Positions 1 through 5,393 of a DNA stretch of 6,067 bases are shown piece after piece (within the stretch, counting starts at the first letter, position 1; the number at the start of each line of letters is the position of its first letter). The stretch spans positions 1 through 6,067 of the forward strand of contig JAKLIE010000131.1 in the NCBI GenBank assembly GCA_022709775.1, given 5' to 3'. This DNA is from Pseudomonadota bacterium (GTDB taxonomy: Bacteria; Pseudomonadota; Gammaproteobacteria; Burkholderiales; Casimicrobiaceae). The translations under genes were made by a program, and so were the position numbers. The notes beneath the pieces were generated by a model. The model did not search any database, was not told the origin of the DNA, and saw nothing but the letters and a program-made list of their open reading frames with translations.

Positions 1-34
1 GTTCGTCCGGCGCGGGCCCGCGCGGCTGAGGCAT
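1..34 (-). CDS. Possible start of the next gene, partial
   Basis: An ATG at 34-32 overlaps the rfaE1 stop in a TGATG arrangement. It opens a frame of eleven codons (MPQPRGPAPDE) that runs off the window without a stop. Such an overlap is typical of translational coupling within an operon. In related bacteria the next gene is often hldD/rfaD (ADP-heptose epimerase), but these residues do not resemble the usual HldD start (MIIVTGAAGFIG-like). It may be a different gene, or a chance ATG with the real start lying outside the window. Too short to identify. Confidence 0.25.
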   Translation of the reverse strand, partial: MPQPRGPAPDE

Positions 35-993
35 CAGGCGAGTTCCGACGGGTGGACGACTGCGGTGCCGAGCTTGCCGACGACGACGCCCGCCGCCTCG
101 TTCGCGATGCGGACCGCGTCGGCGAGCGACGATCCCGCGGCGATGAGGGCCGCCATCGTCGCGATCACGGTGTCGCCCGCCCCGGACACGTCGTAGACTT
201 CGCGCGCCTGCGCGGGGATGTTCAGCGGGCCATCCGCCGTGTAGAGGCTCATGCCCTCTTCCGAGCGCGTCACCAGCAGCGCCTCGAGGTCGAGATCGCG
301 GCGCACGGCCTCGGCCTTTGCCGTGAGCTCCGCCTCGTCGCGCCAGCGTCCGGCGACGTCGCGGAACTCGGAGCGGTTGGGCGTCACGAGCGTGGCGCCG
401 CGGTACCTGGCCCAGTCGTCGCCCTTGGGATCGACCAGCACGCGCCGGCCGGCCGCCCGCGCCTGGCCGATCATCGTGGCGATGTGCGCGAGCCCGCCCT
501 TGCCGTAATCGGAAAGCACGACGACGTCGGTGTCGCGCAGCCGCTCTCCGAACTCCTTCAGCTTCGCCGACAGCACCTCCTGCGACGGGCGCGTCTCGAA
601 GTCGATGCGCAGCAACTGCTGCTGGCGGGCGATCACGCGCAGTTTCACGGTCGTCGGCAGCGCCGGGTCGTGGTAGAGCGATGCCGTGATGCCGTCGGCG
701 GCCACGAGCCGCTCGATCGCGGCGCCCGCCTCGTCGTCGCCGACGACCGACAGCAGGGACGTCCTCGCCCCCAGAGCGGCTGCGTTGCGCGCGACGTTCG
801 CCGCGCCGCCCGGCCGCTCCTCGGTGCGCGCGATCCGGACGACCGGCACCGGCGCCTCCGGCGAAATGCGCTCGACGTCGCCGAACCAGTAGCGGTCGAG
901 CATCACGTCGCCGACGACCAGCACGCGCCCGGCGCGGACACGCTCCTGCCAGGCGGAGAATCGGACGGCGGGCTTGGGAGTCGCGGGGCTCAT
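34..993 (-). CDS. rfaE1: D-glycero-beta-D-manno-heptose-7-phosphate kinase (stand-alone RfaE domain I)
   Basis: This PfkB/ribokinase-family enzyme phosphorylates D-glycero-D-manno-heptose 7-phosphate at C1 to give the 1,7-bisphosphate. That is a step towards ADP-heptose for the LPS inner core. The product is 319 residues and contains only the kinase domain. The nucleotidyltransferase domain fused behind it in E. coli HldE is absent, as in many betaproteobacteria with separate rfaE1 and rfaE2. PGGAANVARNAAALG (61-75) is the first PfkB signature. TVKLRVIARQQQLLRIDFE (115-133) is characteristic of heptose kinases, and SDYGKG (161-166) and VTPNRSEF (203-210) follow. DVSGAGDT (268-275) carries the catalytic Asp274. 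I chose ATG 993 because the frame upstream to 1086 is Arg-rich and unlike the family. No strong Shine-Dalgarno is seen. The gene sits with lapB and ugd in an envelope-sugar neighbourhood. Confidence 0.95.
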   Translation of the reverse strand: MSPATPKPAVRFSAWQERVRAGRVLVVGDVMLDRYWFGDVERISPEAPVPVVRIARTEERPGGAANVARNAAALGARTSLLSVVGDDEAGAAIERLVAADGITASLYHDPALPTTVKLRVIARQQQLLRIDFETRPSQEVLSAKLKEFGERLRDTDVVVLSDYGKGGLAHIATMIGQARAAGRRVLVDPKGDDWARYRGATLVTPNRSEFRDVAGRWRDEAELTAKAEAVRRDLDLEALLVTRSEEGMSLYTADGPLNIPAQAREVYDVSGAGDTVIATMAALIAAGSSLADAVRIANEAAGVVVGKLGTAVVHPSELA

Positions 994-1051
994 CGGGATC
1001 GATCTTCGTCCGGGGCGCTCGCCGGCCCGGCACGAGCGCGACGTGGCCGCG

Positions 1052-1057
1052 ATTATA
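1052..1057 (-). promoter_or_regulatory. Possible -10 box upstream of rfaE1
   Basis: The minus strand reads TATAAT exactly, standing alone in the very GC-rich 154-nt gap between ugd and rfaE1 (994-1147). Transcription would begin near 1045, giving a leader of about 50 nt before the rfaE1 ATG. No hexamer close to TTGACA lies 16-18 bases upstream, and the TG of an extended -10 is one base out of place. This could be a weak or activator-dependent promoter giving rfaE1 its own transcript. The rest of the gap shows no terminator or other signal that I can support. Confidence 0.4.
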
Positions 1058-1147
1058 GACACGCGAACGGACCTGGACCCATGCACCGGATCGTCGAACG
1101 TCGGGCCCGGGGCGGGCCGCGGAGACGCGTTCGCCTCCCGGCAGGGG

Positions 1148-2470
1148 TCAGCGTCGACCGATCGCGAAGTGCTCGAGCCCGGCCGCGCGGACGAGCGACG
1201 GCTCGTAGAGATTGCGGCCGTCGAACACGAGCGGCTGCTTCAGCACCCGCTTCAGCTCGTCGAAGTCGGGGCTGCGGAACTCCGTCCACTCGGTGACGAC
1301 GACCAGAGCGTCGGCCCCCCTCGCCGCGGCCATCGGGCCGGACGCGTACGCGAGCCCCGGCCGGTCGCCGAACGCGCGCTTCGCCTCGGGGATCGCCGCC
1401 GGGTCGTAGGCGACGACGTTCGCGCCGCGCGAGGTCAGCGCGTCCACGATCACGCGCGAGGGCGCCTCGCGCATGTCGTCGGTGTTCGGCTTGAACGCGA
1501 GCCCCCAGAGCGCGAACTTCCGCCCGGAGAGGTCGGCGCCCAGCCGGGCGACGATCTTGTCGACGAGCACGTGCTTCTGCGCCTCGTTCACCGCGTCGAC
1601 CGCGCCGAGCAGCCTCAGCGGATGCCCGTGCGTCGTCGCCGTGTGCTGGAGCGCCTTCACGTCCTTCGGAAAGCAGCTGCCGCCGTAGCCCACGCCCGGG
1701 TACAGGAAGTGCCAGCCGATGCGCGGATCCGACCCGATGCCCTTGCGCACCGACTCGATGTCGGCGCCGAGCCGGTCGGCGAGGTTCGCGAGCTCGTTCA
1801 TGAACGAGATGCGCGTCGCGAGCATCGCGTTCGCCGCGTACTTGGTGAGCTCGGCCGAGCGCACGTCCATCACGATGACGCGGTCGTGGCTGCGCTGGAA
1901 CGGCGCGTAGACGGCGCGCAGCGCCTGCACGGCGCGTTCGTCGTCCGCGCCGATCACGACGCGGTCGGGCTTCATGAAGTCCTCGACCGCTGCCCCTTCC
2001 TTCAGGAACTCGGGGTTCGAGACGACCGCGAACGGCACGTCGACGCCGCGGCGCCCGAGCTCCTCCCGGATCGCTTCCGCGACGCGATCGGCGGTCCCCA
2101 CCGGAACCGTCGACTTGTCCACGACGATCTTCCAGTCCGTCATGCGCCGGCCGATGTTGCGCGCGGCTTCGATCACGTACTGCATGTCGGCCGAGCCGTC
2201 CTCCTCGGGCGGCGTGCCGACCGCGATGAACTGCAGCGTGCCGTGGCGGACCGCGAGGTCGACGTCGGTCGTGAAGTGCAACCGGCCCGCCTCGACGTTG
2301 CGGCGGATCATCGCCTCGAGCCCCGGCTCGTGGATCGGGATGCCGCCCCCGTTCAGGATCGCGATCTTGCGCGCGTCGACGTCGAGGCACAGCACGTCGT
2401 TGCCGACCTCGGCGAAGCAGGTCCCGGTGACGAGGCCGACGTAGCCCGTCCCGATCATCGTGATCTTCAA
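1148..2470 (-). CDS. ugd: UDP-glucose 6-dehydrogenase
   Basis: Ugd oxidises UDP-glucose to UDP-glucuronate with two NAD+, supplying precursor for capsule, exopolysaccharide or LPS modification such as aminoarabinose. The 440-residue product is a normal single-domain-set Ugd. The NAD-binding GTGYVG is at residues 7-12. [10 protein letters not shown] (117-126) and NPEFLKEG (152-159) follow. The catalytic cysteine is Cys266 in [10 protein letters not shown]. The C-terminal UDP-binding domain begins around [16 protein letters not shown] (323-338). I place the start at a TTG (2470-2468). It gives the family N-terminus (M/L)[11 protein letters not shown], and the first ATG (2458) would remove part of the first Rossmann strand. 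The TTG shares two bases with the pyrF TGA (TTGA), and a G-run (2483-2478) lies about seven bases upstream. Frames further upstream run inside pyrF and are not native Ugd. Confidence 0.94.
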   Translation of the reverse strand: MKITMIGTGYVGLVTGTCFAEVGNDVLCLDVDARKIAILNGGGIPIHEPGLEAMIRRNVEAGRLHFTTDVDLAVRHGTLQFIAVGTPPEEDGSADMQYVIEAARNIGRRMTDWKIVVDKSTVPVGTADRVAEAIREELGRRGVDVPFAVVSNPEFLKEGAAVEDFMKPDRVVIGADDERAVQALRAVYAPFQRSHDRVIVMDVRSAELTKYAANAMLATRISFMNELANLADRLGADIESVRKGIGSDPRIGWHFLYPGVGYGGSCFPKDVKALQHTATTHGHPLRLLGAVDAVNEAQKHVLVDKIVARLGADLSGRKFALWGLAFKPNTDDMREAPSRVIVDALTSRGANVVAYDPAAIPEAKRAFGDRPGLAYASGPMAAARGADALVVVTEWTEFRSPDFDELKRVLKQPLVFDGRNLYEPSLVRAAGLEHFAIGRR

Positions 2471-3192
2471 GGCAGTGCCCCCCGGGCGATCGAGGCGTTG
2501 ATGGCGTCGAGCGCGGCCAGGGGATCGGCTGCCGCGGTGATCGGCCGTCCGATGACGAGGTAGTCGGCGCCGGCGGAGATCGCCTCGAGCGGGGTCGTCA
2601 CGCGCGCCTGGTCCTGGGCGGCCGCGCCCGCGGGCCGGATGCCCGGCGTGACCAGCTTGAAGTCGGGCCCGAGTGCGCGCTTCAGCGCCGGGGCCTCCCG
2701 TGCCGAGCACACGACGCCGTCGAGGCCCTGCGCCTGCGCGAGCCGCGCGAGGCGCAGCACCTGCTCTTCCGGCGTCGCGTCGATCCCGATCTCGGCGAGG
2801 TCGCGCCCGGCGAGGCTAGTGAGGACGGTCACGGCGATCAGGAGCGGTTTCGGCGCACCGGTCTCGGCCGCCGCGCGGGCGACGGCATCGCGCGATGCGG
2901 ACATCATCGCGGAACCGCCCGACGCGTGGACGTTGAGCATCCAGACGCCGAGGCGCGTCGCCGCGGCGCAGGCCTGCGCCGCGGTGTTCGGGATGTCGTG
3001 GAACTTGAGATCGAGGAACACGCGGAAGCCGCGGCGGACGAGTTCGCGCACGAGCCCCGCGTCGGCAGCCGTGAAGAGCTCCTTGCCGACCTTCACCGCG
3101 CACTTCGCCGGGTCCAGGCGCGATGCGAGCCCGAATGCGGAGAGCGCGTCGGGAAAGTCGAGGGCGACGATGACGCGGGGGTCGGCGCTCAT
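2467..3192 (-). CDS. pyrF: Orotidine 5'-phosphate decarboxylase (class I)
   Basis: PyrF decarboxylates OMP to UMP, the last step of de novo pyrimidine synthesis, in the cytoplasm. The 241-residue product is of normal length for the bacterial class I enzyme. The signature [12 protein letters not shown] spans residues 59-70. The catalytic Lys/Asp array is complete: Lys34 (in VKVGKE), Asp61, Lys63 and Asp66. VNVHASGG-like LNVHASGG (87-93 region) is also present. The phosphate-binding loops TPGIRP (182-187) and GRPIT (215-219) are intact. The start ATG at 3192 gives the expected N-terminus (VIVALDFPD), but no clear Shine-Dalgarno precedes it. It begins 49 nt after lapB, and its TGA overlaps the start of ugd. 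It is probably expressed as part of the same transcript. I see nothing odd in the protein. Confidence 0.97.
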   Translation of the reverse strand: MSADPRVIVALDFPDALSAFGLASRLDPAKCAVKVGKELFTAADAGLVRELVRRGFRVFLDLKFHDIPNTAAQACAAATRLGVWMLNVHASGGSAMMSASRDAVARAAAETGAPKPLLIAVTVLTSLAGRDLAEIGIDATPEEQVLRLARLAQAQGLDGVVCSAREAPALKRALGPDFKLVTPGIRPAGAAAQDQARVTTPLEAISAGADYLVIGRPITAAADPLAALDAINASIARGALP

Positions 3193-3241
3193 CGCGGCGG
3201 GATGCGCGGCCCGGACGCCGTGCGTCGAAGGTGGGGCGGGT

Positions 3242-4420
3242 TCACGCGAATCCCTCCGGCGTTTCGGTCCGCTTCGGCGAGTACGACTCCCACTTCTGGC
3301 ACCCCGGGCAGCGCCAGTAGTACTGGCGGGCGCGAAAACCGCAGTGATCGCAGCGGTACATGCCGAGGCGCTTGATGTGCTGGCTCACGAGTCCGCGCAC
3401 GAGCTCGAGGTCGTGCCGCCGCTCCGGCGGCGCGGCCTGGATCTGTGCCTCGAGCAGCCGGTCGAGTCCGAGCAGCGTCGGGTTGCGCGCGAGCTCGTCC
3501 TTGATCAGGACGGCCGCGGCGTCGGCCCCCTCGACCTCGAGCACGAGCGAGAACAGCGCGTTCAGGGTGTCGAGGGAGGGAACCTGTCCCTGCCATTCGC
3601 GGAGCAGGCGGATCGCCCGCGGGCGGTCGCCGAGCTTGCGGCACGCGTCGGCGACACGATCGGCGACCAGCGCGAGGAACGCCGGGTTCTGCGTCTCGAT
3701 GCGCTGCCACGCGTCGAGCGCGCCCGGAGGATCGCCTTCCTGCATCGCGAGGTCGCCTGCGACGAGGTTCGCGCGCGCGCAGCCGCGATGCGCCGAGAGG
3801 GCACGCTCGATGCCGGCGCGGGCGGCGGCGAGGTCGGACTTCACGAGCGCGGCCTGCGCGATCTCGCAGTGGTACTGCGCGATCTCCTTGTTCGCCGGCG
3901 TCCGGTTGAGCTCGGCGACGCGCTCGGTCACGGCGATCGCCTTCGGCCAGTCCTTCTCCTGCTCGTAGATCGAGATCAGGTGCGCGAGCGACTGCGTCTC
4001 GTACGGCGTGCCTTCGAGGTTCGCGAAGAGCCGCTCGGCGCGGTCGAGCATGCCGGCGCGCATGAAGTCCTGCGCGAGCTCGTAGCTCGCCATCGTGCGC
4101 CGCTCGCCCGGGAGGTCGGGCCGGTCGAGCAGGTTCTGGTGCATCCGGATCGCGCGCTCGATCTCCCCCTGCCGGCGGAAGAGGTTGCCCAGCGCGAAGT
4201 GCAGATCGACCGTCTGCGGGTCGACCTTGACGACCTCGATGAACGACTCGATCGCCTTGTCGGGCTGCTCGTTCAGCAGGAAGTTGAGCCCTCGGAAATA
4301 GGAGAGCGGGAGGGCCCGCGACTCGGTCAGCAGGTGCTTGATGTCGATGCGCGCTGCGATCCAGCCCAGGCCGAAGAACACTGCCGGGATCGGCAGCAGC
4401 CACCAGAGATCGAAATCCAT
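3242..4420 (-). CDS. lapB: LPS assembly/regulation protein LapB (TPR and rubredoxin-like)
   Basis: LapB (YciM) is an inner-membrane-anchored cytoplasmic protein. In E. coli it promotes FtsH-mediated degradation of LpxC, the committed enzyme of lipid A synthesis, so it sets LPS output. The 392-residue product matches the usual length of about 389. Residues about 5-22 ([18 protein letters not shown]) form the N-terminal membrane anchor. From about residue 38 to beyond 300 the protein is a series of helical TPR repeats, for example [20 protein letters not shown] and [19 protein letters not shown]. The C-terminus carries the rubredoxin-like metal knuckles CDHC and CPGC, with Cys357, Cys360, Cys371 and Cys374 all present. 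It should therefore bind metal and be functional. The start is ATG at 4420, 18 nt after lapA, with no strong Shine-Dalgarno. The order lapA-lapB-pyrF is the same as in enterobacteria. Confidence 0.96.
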   Translation of the reverse strand: MDFDLWWLLPIPAVFFGLGWIAARIDIKHLLTESRALPLSYFRGLNFLLNEQPDKAIESFIEVVKVDPQTVDLHFALGNLFRRQGEIERAIRMHQNLLDRPDLPGERRTMASYELAQDFMRAGMLDRAERLFANLEGTPYETQSLAHLISIYEQEKDWPKAIAVTERVAELNRTPANKEIAQYHCEIAQAALVKSDLAAARAGIERALSAHRGCARANLVAGDLAMQEGDPPGALDAWQRIETQNPAFLALVADRVADACRKLGDRPRAIRLLREWQGQVPSLDTLNALFSLVLEVEGADAAAVLIKDELARNPTLLGLDRLLEAQIQAAPPERRHDLELVRGLVSQHIKRLGMYRCDHCGFRARQYYWRCPGCQKWESYSPKRTETPEGFA

Positions 4421-4438
4421 CGCGGGCCGGTCAGCGCA

Positions 4439-4771
4439 CTAGCCGATGCCGAAGGGCGGCTGCCCGCCGGAGGGCGGCGCCGGCGTCTTCGCCGGAGCGG
4501 CTCCGTGCGGCGCGGGGGCCGGGGCCTCGCGCGCGGCATCGCGGCGCATGCGCTTCAGTTGTCGCTTGAGGCGGGTGTTGCGCAGCGCACCGGCCGCGAG
4601 GCCGATCGCAACGCCCGCGACGAACGTGACGAACACGACGAACACGAGCGGCGCCTGCCAGGCCGCGACCCGGAAGAACCGGAGCGTGACGACCTCGGCG
4701 TTGTCGAGGGAGAGGAAGAGCAACGCAAGGAACAGCGCGGCTCCGACGAGCCAGCGCACGACGCTCATCAT
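4439..4771 (-). CDS. lapA: LapA family inner-membrane protein (DUF1049)
   Basis: The product is 110 residues, close to the roughly 100 usual for LapA. LapA is a small inner-membrane protein encoded with LapB and linked to lipopolysaccharide assembly; its own biochemical role is poorly defined. There are two hydrophobic segments, at residues about 5-21 (VRWLVGAALFLALLFLSL) and 40-62 (APLVFVVFVTFVAGVAIGL). Between them is the family-typical NAEVVTLRFF stretch. A basic patch follows (RLKRQLKRMRR, 68-77) and then a Pro/Ala-rich cytoplasmic tail. The start is either of two adjacent ATGs (4771, 4768); I took the first. No good ribosome binding site precedes them. The frame stays open upstream to an ATG at 4978, but that extension is translated repeat sequence with no LapA resemblance. 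The stop TAG is 18 nt before lapB, so the pair is one unit. Confidence 0.88.
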   Translation of the reverse strand: MMSVVRWLVGAALFLALLFLSLDNAEVVTLRFFRVAAWQAPLVFVVFVTFVAGVAIGLAAGALRNTRLKRQLKRMRRDAAREAPAPAPHGAAPAKTPAPPSGGQPPFGIG

Positions 4772-4803
4772 CGACGGTGACGCCGACGGGCTGGACGGAG
4801 GGC

Positions 4804-4824
4804 CCCCCGCGCCCGCCGGACCGC
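4804..4824. repeat. 21-bp direct repeat, copy 1 (lapA side of repeat A)
   Basis: A 21-bp exact direct repeat beginning CCCCCGCGCCCG and ending GGACCGC. The other copy is at 4882-4902, 78 bp away. The bases immediately outside differ at both ends, so identity is limited to 21 bp. Together the copies bracket palindromic repeat A almost exactly, leaving only one base (4825) unassigned. They could be a duplicated target site or the junction of a 78-bp composite unit with a partial second copy. Confidence 0.8.
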
Positions 4825-4825
4825 T

Positions 4826-4881
4826 CCAAGGGCGCGTGCCCCCCTGGGGGGAAGCGACCGCAGGTCGCTCCGGGGGGATGT
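4826..4881. repeat. GC-rich palindromic intergenic repeat, copy A
   Basis: Second copy of the 56-bp element, in the same orientation as copy B and 145 bp from it. The core inverted repeat AGCGACC (4853-4859) / GGTCGCT (4863-4869) around GCA is unchanged. A run of six C, a T and six G (4839-4851) forms a further small palindrome. Alternatively, the C-run could pair with the G-run at 4872-4877 and enclose the core hairpin. The five mismatches to copy B all fall outside the core stem, which suggests the stem is the maintained part. The copy has no stop codon in the lapA frame. Confidence 0.85.
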
Positions 4882-4902
4882 CCCCCGCGCCCGCCGGACC
4901 GC
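4882..4902. repeat. 21-bp direct repeat, copy 2 (ihfB side of repeat A)
   Basis: Exact partner of the repeat at 4804-4824, starting at the base after palindromic repeat A ends. No third copy is seen beside palindromic repeat B, so the 21-bp unit is not an obligatory part of the palindromic element. Confidence 0.8.
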
Positions 4903-4978
4903 CCGCCTCGTTGCCAGCGTGCGGCTGAAAATAGCCTCGTGCGTCGGCGGGCAAGCGCCGATTCGCGGCCGGTCGCAT

Positions 4979-5000
4979 CCCCGTTCGCAGGCGAACGGGG
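4979..5000. repeat. Perfect 10-bp inverted repeat in ihfB-lapA gap
   Basis: CCCCGTTCGC (4979-4988) and GCGAACGGGG (4991-5000) are exact reverse complements separated by AG. In RNA this would form a stable hairpin of about nine base pairs with a four-base loop. Its sequence is unrelated to the two 56-bp repeats. It is not followed by a T-run on either strand, so it does not look like an intrinsic terminator. It could be an mRNA stability or processing hairpin between ihfB and lapA, or an operator-like dyad. Neither role is demonstrated. Confidence 0.6.
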
Positions 5001-5026
5001 CCCCTGCTCCCTGCGAACGTCGCCCC

Positions 5027-5082
5027 CCAAGGGCGCGAGCCCCCTCGGGGGGGAGCGACCGCAGGTCGCTTCGGGGGGATGT
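5027..5082. repeat. GC-rich palindromic intergenic repeat, copy B
   Basis: This 56-bp element begins CCAAGGGCGCG and ends CGGGGGGATGT. It matches copy A at 51 of 56 positions with no gaps. Its core is a perfect 7-bp inverted repeat, AGCGACC (5054-5060) and GGTCGCT (5064-5070), around GCA. The core is flanked by C-runs and G-runs (5040-5044, 5047-5053, 5072-5077) that can pair in alternative ways. It ends five bases downstream of the ihfB stop codon. Its layout resembles the dispersed REP-like intergenic palindromes of GC-rich betaproteobacteria. Whether it is multicopy in this genome cannot be seen from the window. Confidence 0.85.
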
Positions 5083-5087
5083 ATCCC

Positions 5088-5378
5088 TCACGGCGCCTTC
5101 TTGAAGTCGACGCGCTCGCGCAGCTCCTTGCCGGCCTTGAAGTGCGGCACTCGCTTCTCGGGCACGTGCACCTTCTCGCCGGACTTCGGGTTGCGGCCCG
5201 TGCGCGGCGGCCGATGGTTCAGGCCGAAGCTGCCGAACCCGCGGATCTCGATGCGCTCCCCTTTCGCGAGGCTCTCGGCCATCGCGTCGAGGATCATCTT
5301 GACCGCGAGCTCGGCGTCCTTGGCGACCAGTTGCGGAAACTGAGCCGCCAGGCGGTCGATCAGTTCCGATTTGGTCAT
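5088..5378 (-). CDS. ihfB: Integration host factor subunit beta
   Basis: IHF-beta pairs with IHF-alpha to form a DNA-bending nucleoid protein used in transcription, replication initiation and site-specific recombination. The 96-residue product has the full family length. It opens with [13 protein letters not shown], the classic IhfB N-terminus. [11 protein letters not shown] (residues 41-51) and [13 protein letters not shown] (58-70) form the beta-arm region, including Pro64, which intercalates in DNA in the E. coli protein. [13 protein letters not shown] (78-90) is the conserved C-terminal motif. A GTG six bases upstream (5384) would add Met-Pro, but the Shine-Dalgarno GAGGG at 5392-5388 lies only three bases from that GTG and nine bases from the ATG at 5378. 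The ATG also matches the family start, so I chose it. The gene follows rpsA directly, the usual proteobacterial arrangement. IHF-beta rather than HU is favoured by the N-terminus and by the rpsA linkage. Confidence 0.96.
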   Translation of the reverse strand: MTKSELIDRLAAQFPQLVAKDAELAVKMILDAMAESLAKGERIEIRGFGSFGLNHRPPRTGRNPKSGEKVHVPEKRVPHFKAGKELRERVDFKKAP

Positions 5379-5387
5379 CGGCACGGT

Positions 5388-5392
5388 CCCTC
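5388..5392 (-). promoter_or_regulatory. Shine-Dalgarno of ihfB
   Basis: GAGGG on the minus strand, just inside the short rpsA-ihfB spacer and beginning two bases after the rpsA TGA. It is nine bases from the ATG at 5378 but only three from the in-frame GTG at 5384. It therefore decides the start in favour of the ATG. It is one of the few clear ribosome binding sites in the window. Confidence 0.6.
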
Positions 5393-5393
5393 G

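Larger units (their letters stand above)
4772..5087. other. Gene-free ihfB-lapA gap filled with repeats
   Basis: The 316 nt between the ihfB stop and the lapA start hold no recognisable gene. They contain two copies of a 56-bp palindromic repeat, a 21-bp direct repeat around one copy, and a separate perfect inverted repeat (each listed separately). The only AT-rich patch is around 4928-4933. Read on the minus strand this gives TATTTT, a 4/6 match to a -10 box, with a TTGCCC 15 bases upstream. That is a poor-spacing candidate promoter for lapA which I would not rely on. No hairpin here is followed by a T-run, so no intrinsic terminator is visible after ihfB. Frames read through the region are shadows or low-complexity Pro/Arg/Gly translations of the repeats. 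Confidence 0.75.

Noticed and set aside
994..1086. Upstream extension of rfaE1 to an ATG at 1086
   Set aside because: The 31 added residues are Arg/Ser-rich, unlike the family, and they cross the candidate TATAAT. The ATG at 993 gives a normal-length kinase.
52..1296. 414-codon open frame on the plus strand opposite rfaE1
   Set aside because: Arg-rich translation without any family feature. The minus strand encodes an intact heptose kinase with both PfkB signatures.
974..2563. 529-codon open frame on the plus strand, antisense to ugd
   Set aside because: Same composition artefact: Arg-, His- and Val-rich, no motifs, directly opposite a fully conserved ugd.
2471..2710. Upstream extension of ugd into pyrF (an in-frame ATG at 2710)
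   Set aside because: The extension is Arg/Gly-rich shadow of pyrF, and Ugd proteins begin at the [11 protein letters not shown] strand. The TTG at 2470 fits better.
2639..4780. 713-codon open frame on the plus strand, antisense to pyrF, lapB and lapA
   Set aside because: Its translation is low-complexity and Arg/Asp/Glu/Leu-rich with no recognisable domain, and it lies opposite three genes with complete family motifs. Long antisense frames are expected in DNA this GC-rich.
4826..5082. CRISPR array, because of regularly placed palindromic repeats
   Set aside because: There are only two copies, 145 bp apart, with non-unique flanks, much longer than typical CRISPR repeats and with no cas genes.
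4979..5082. Intrinsic terminator(s) after ihfB
   Set aside because: Several strong GC hairpins exist, but none is followed by a T-run on the minus strand.
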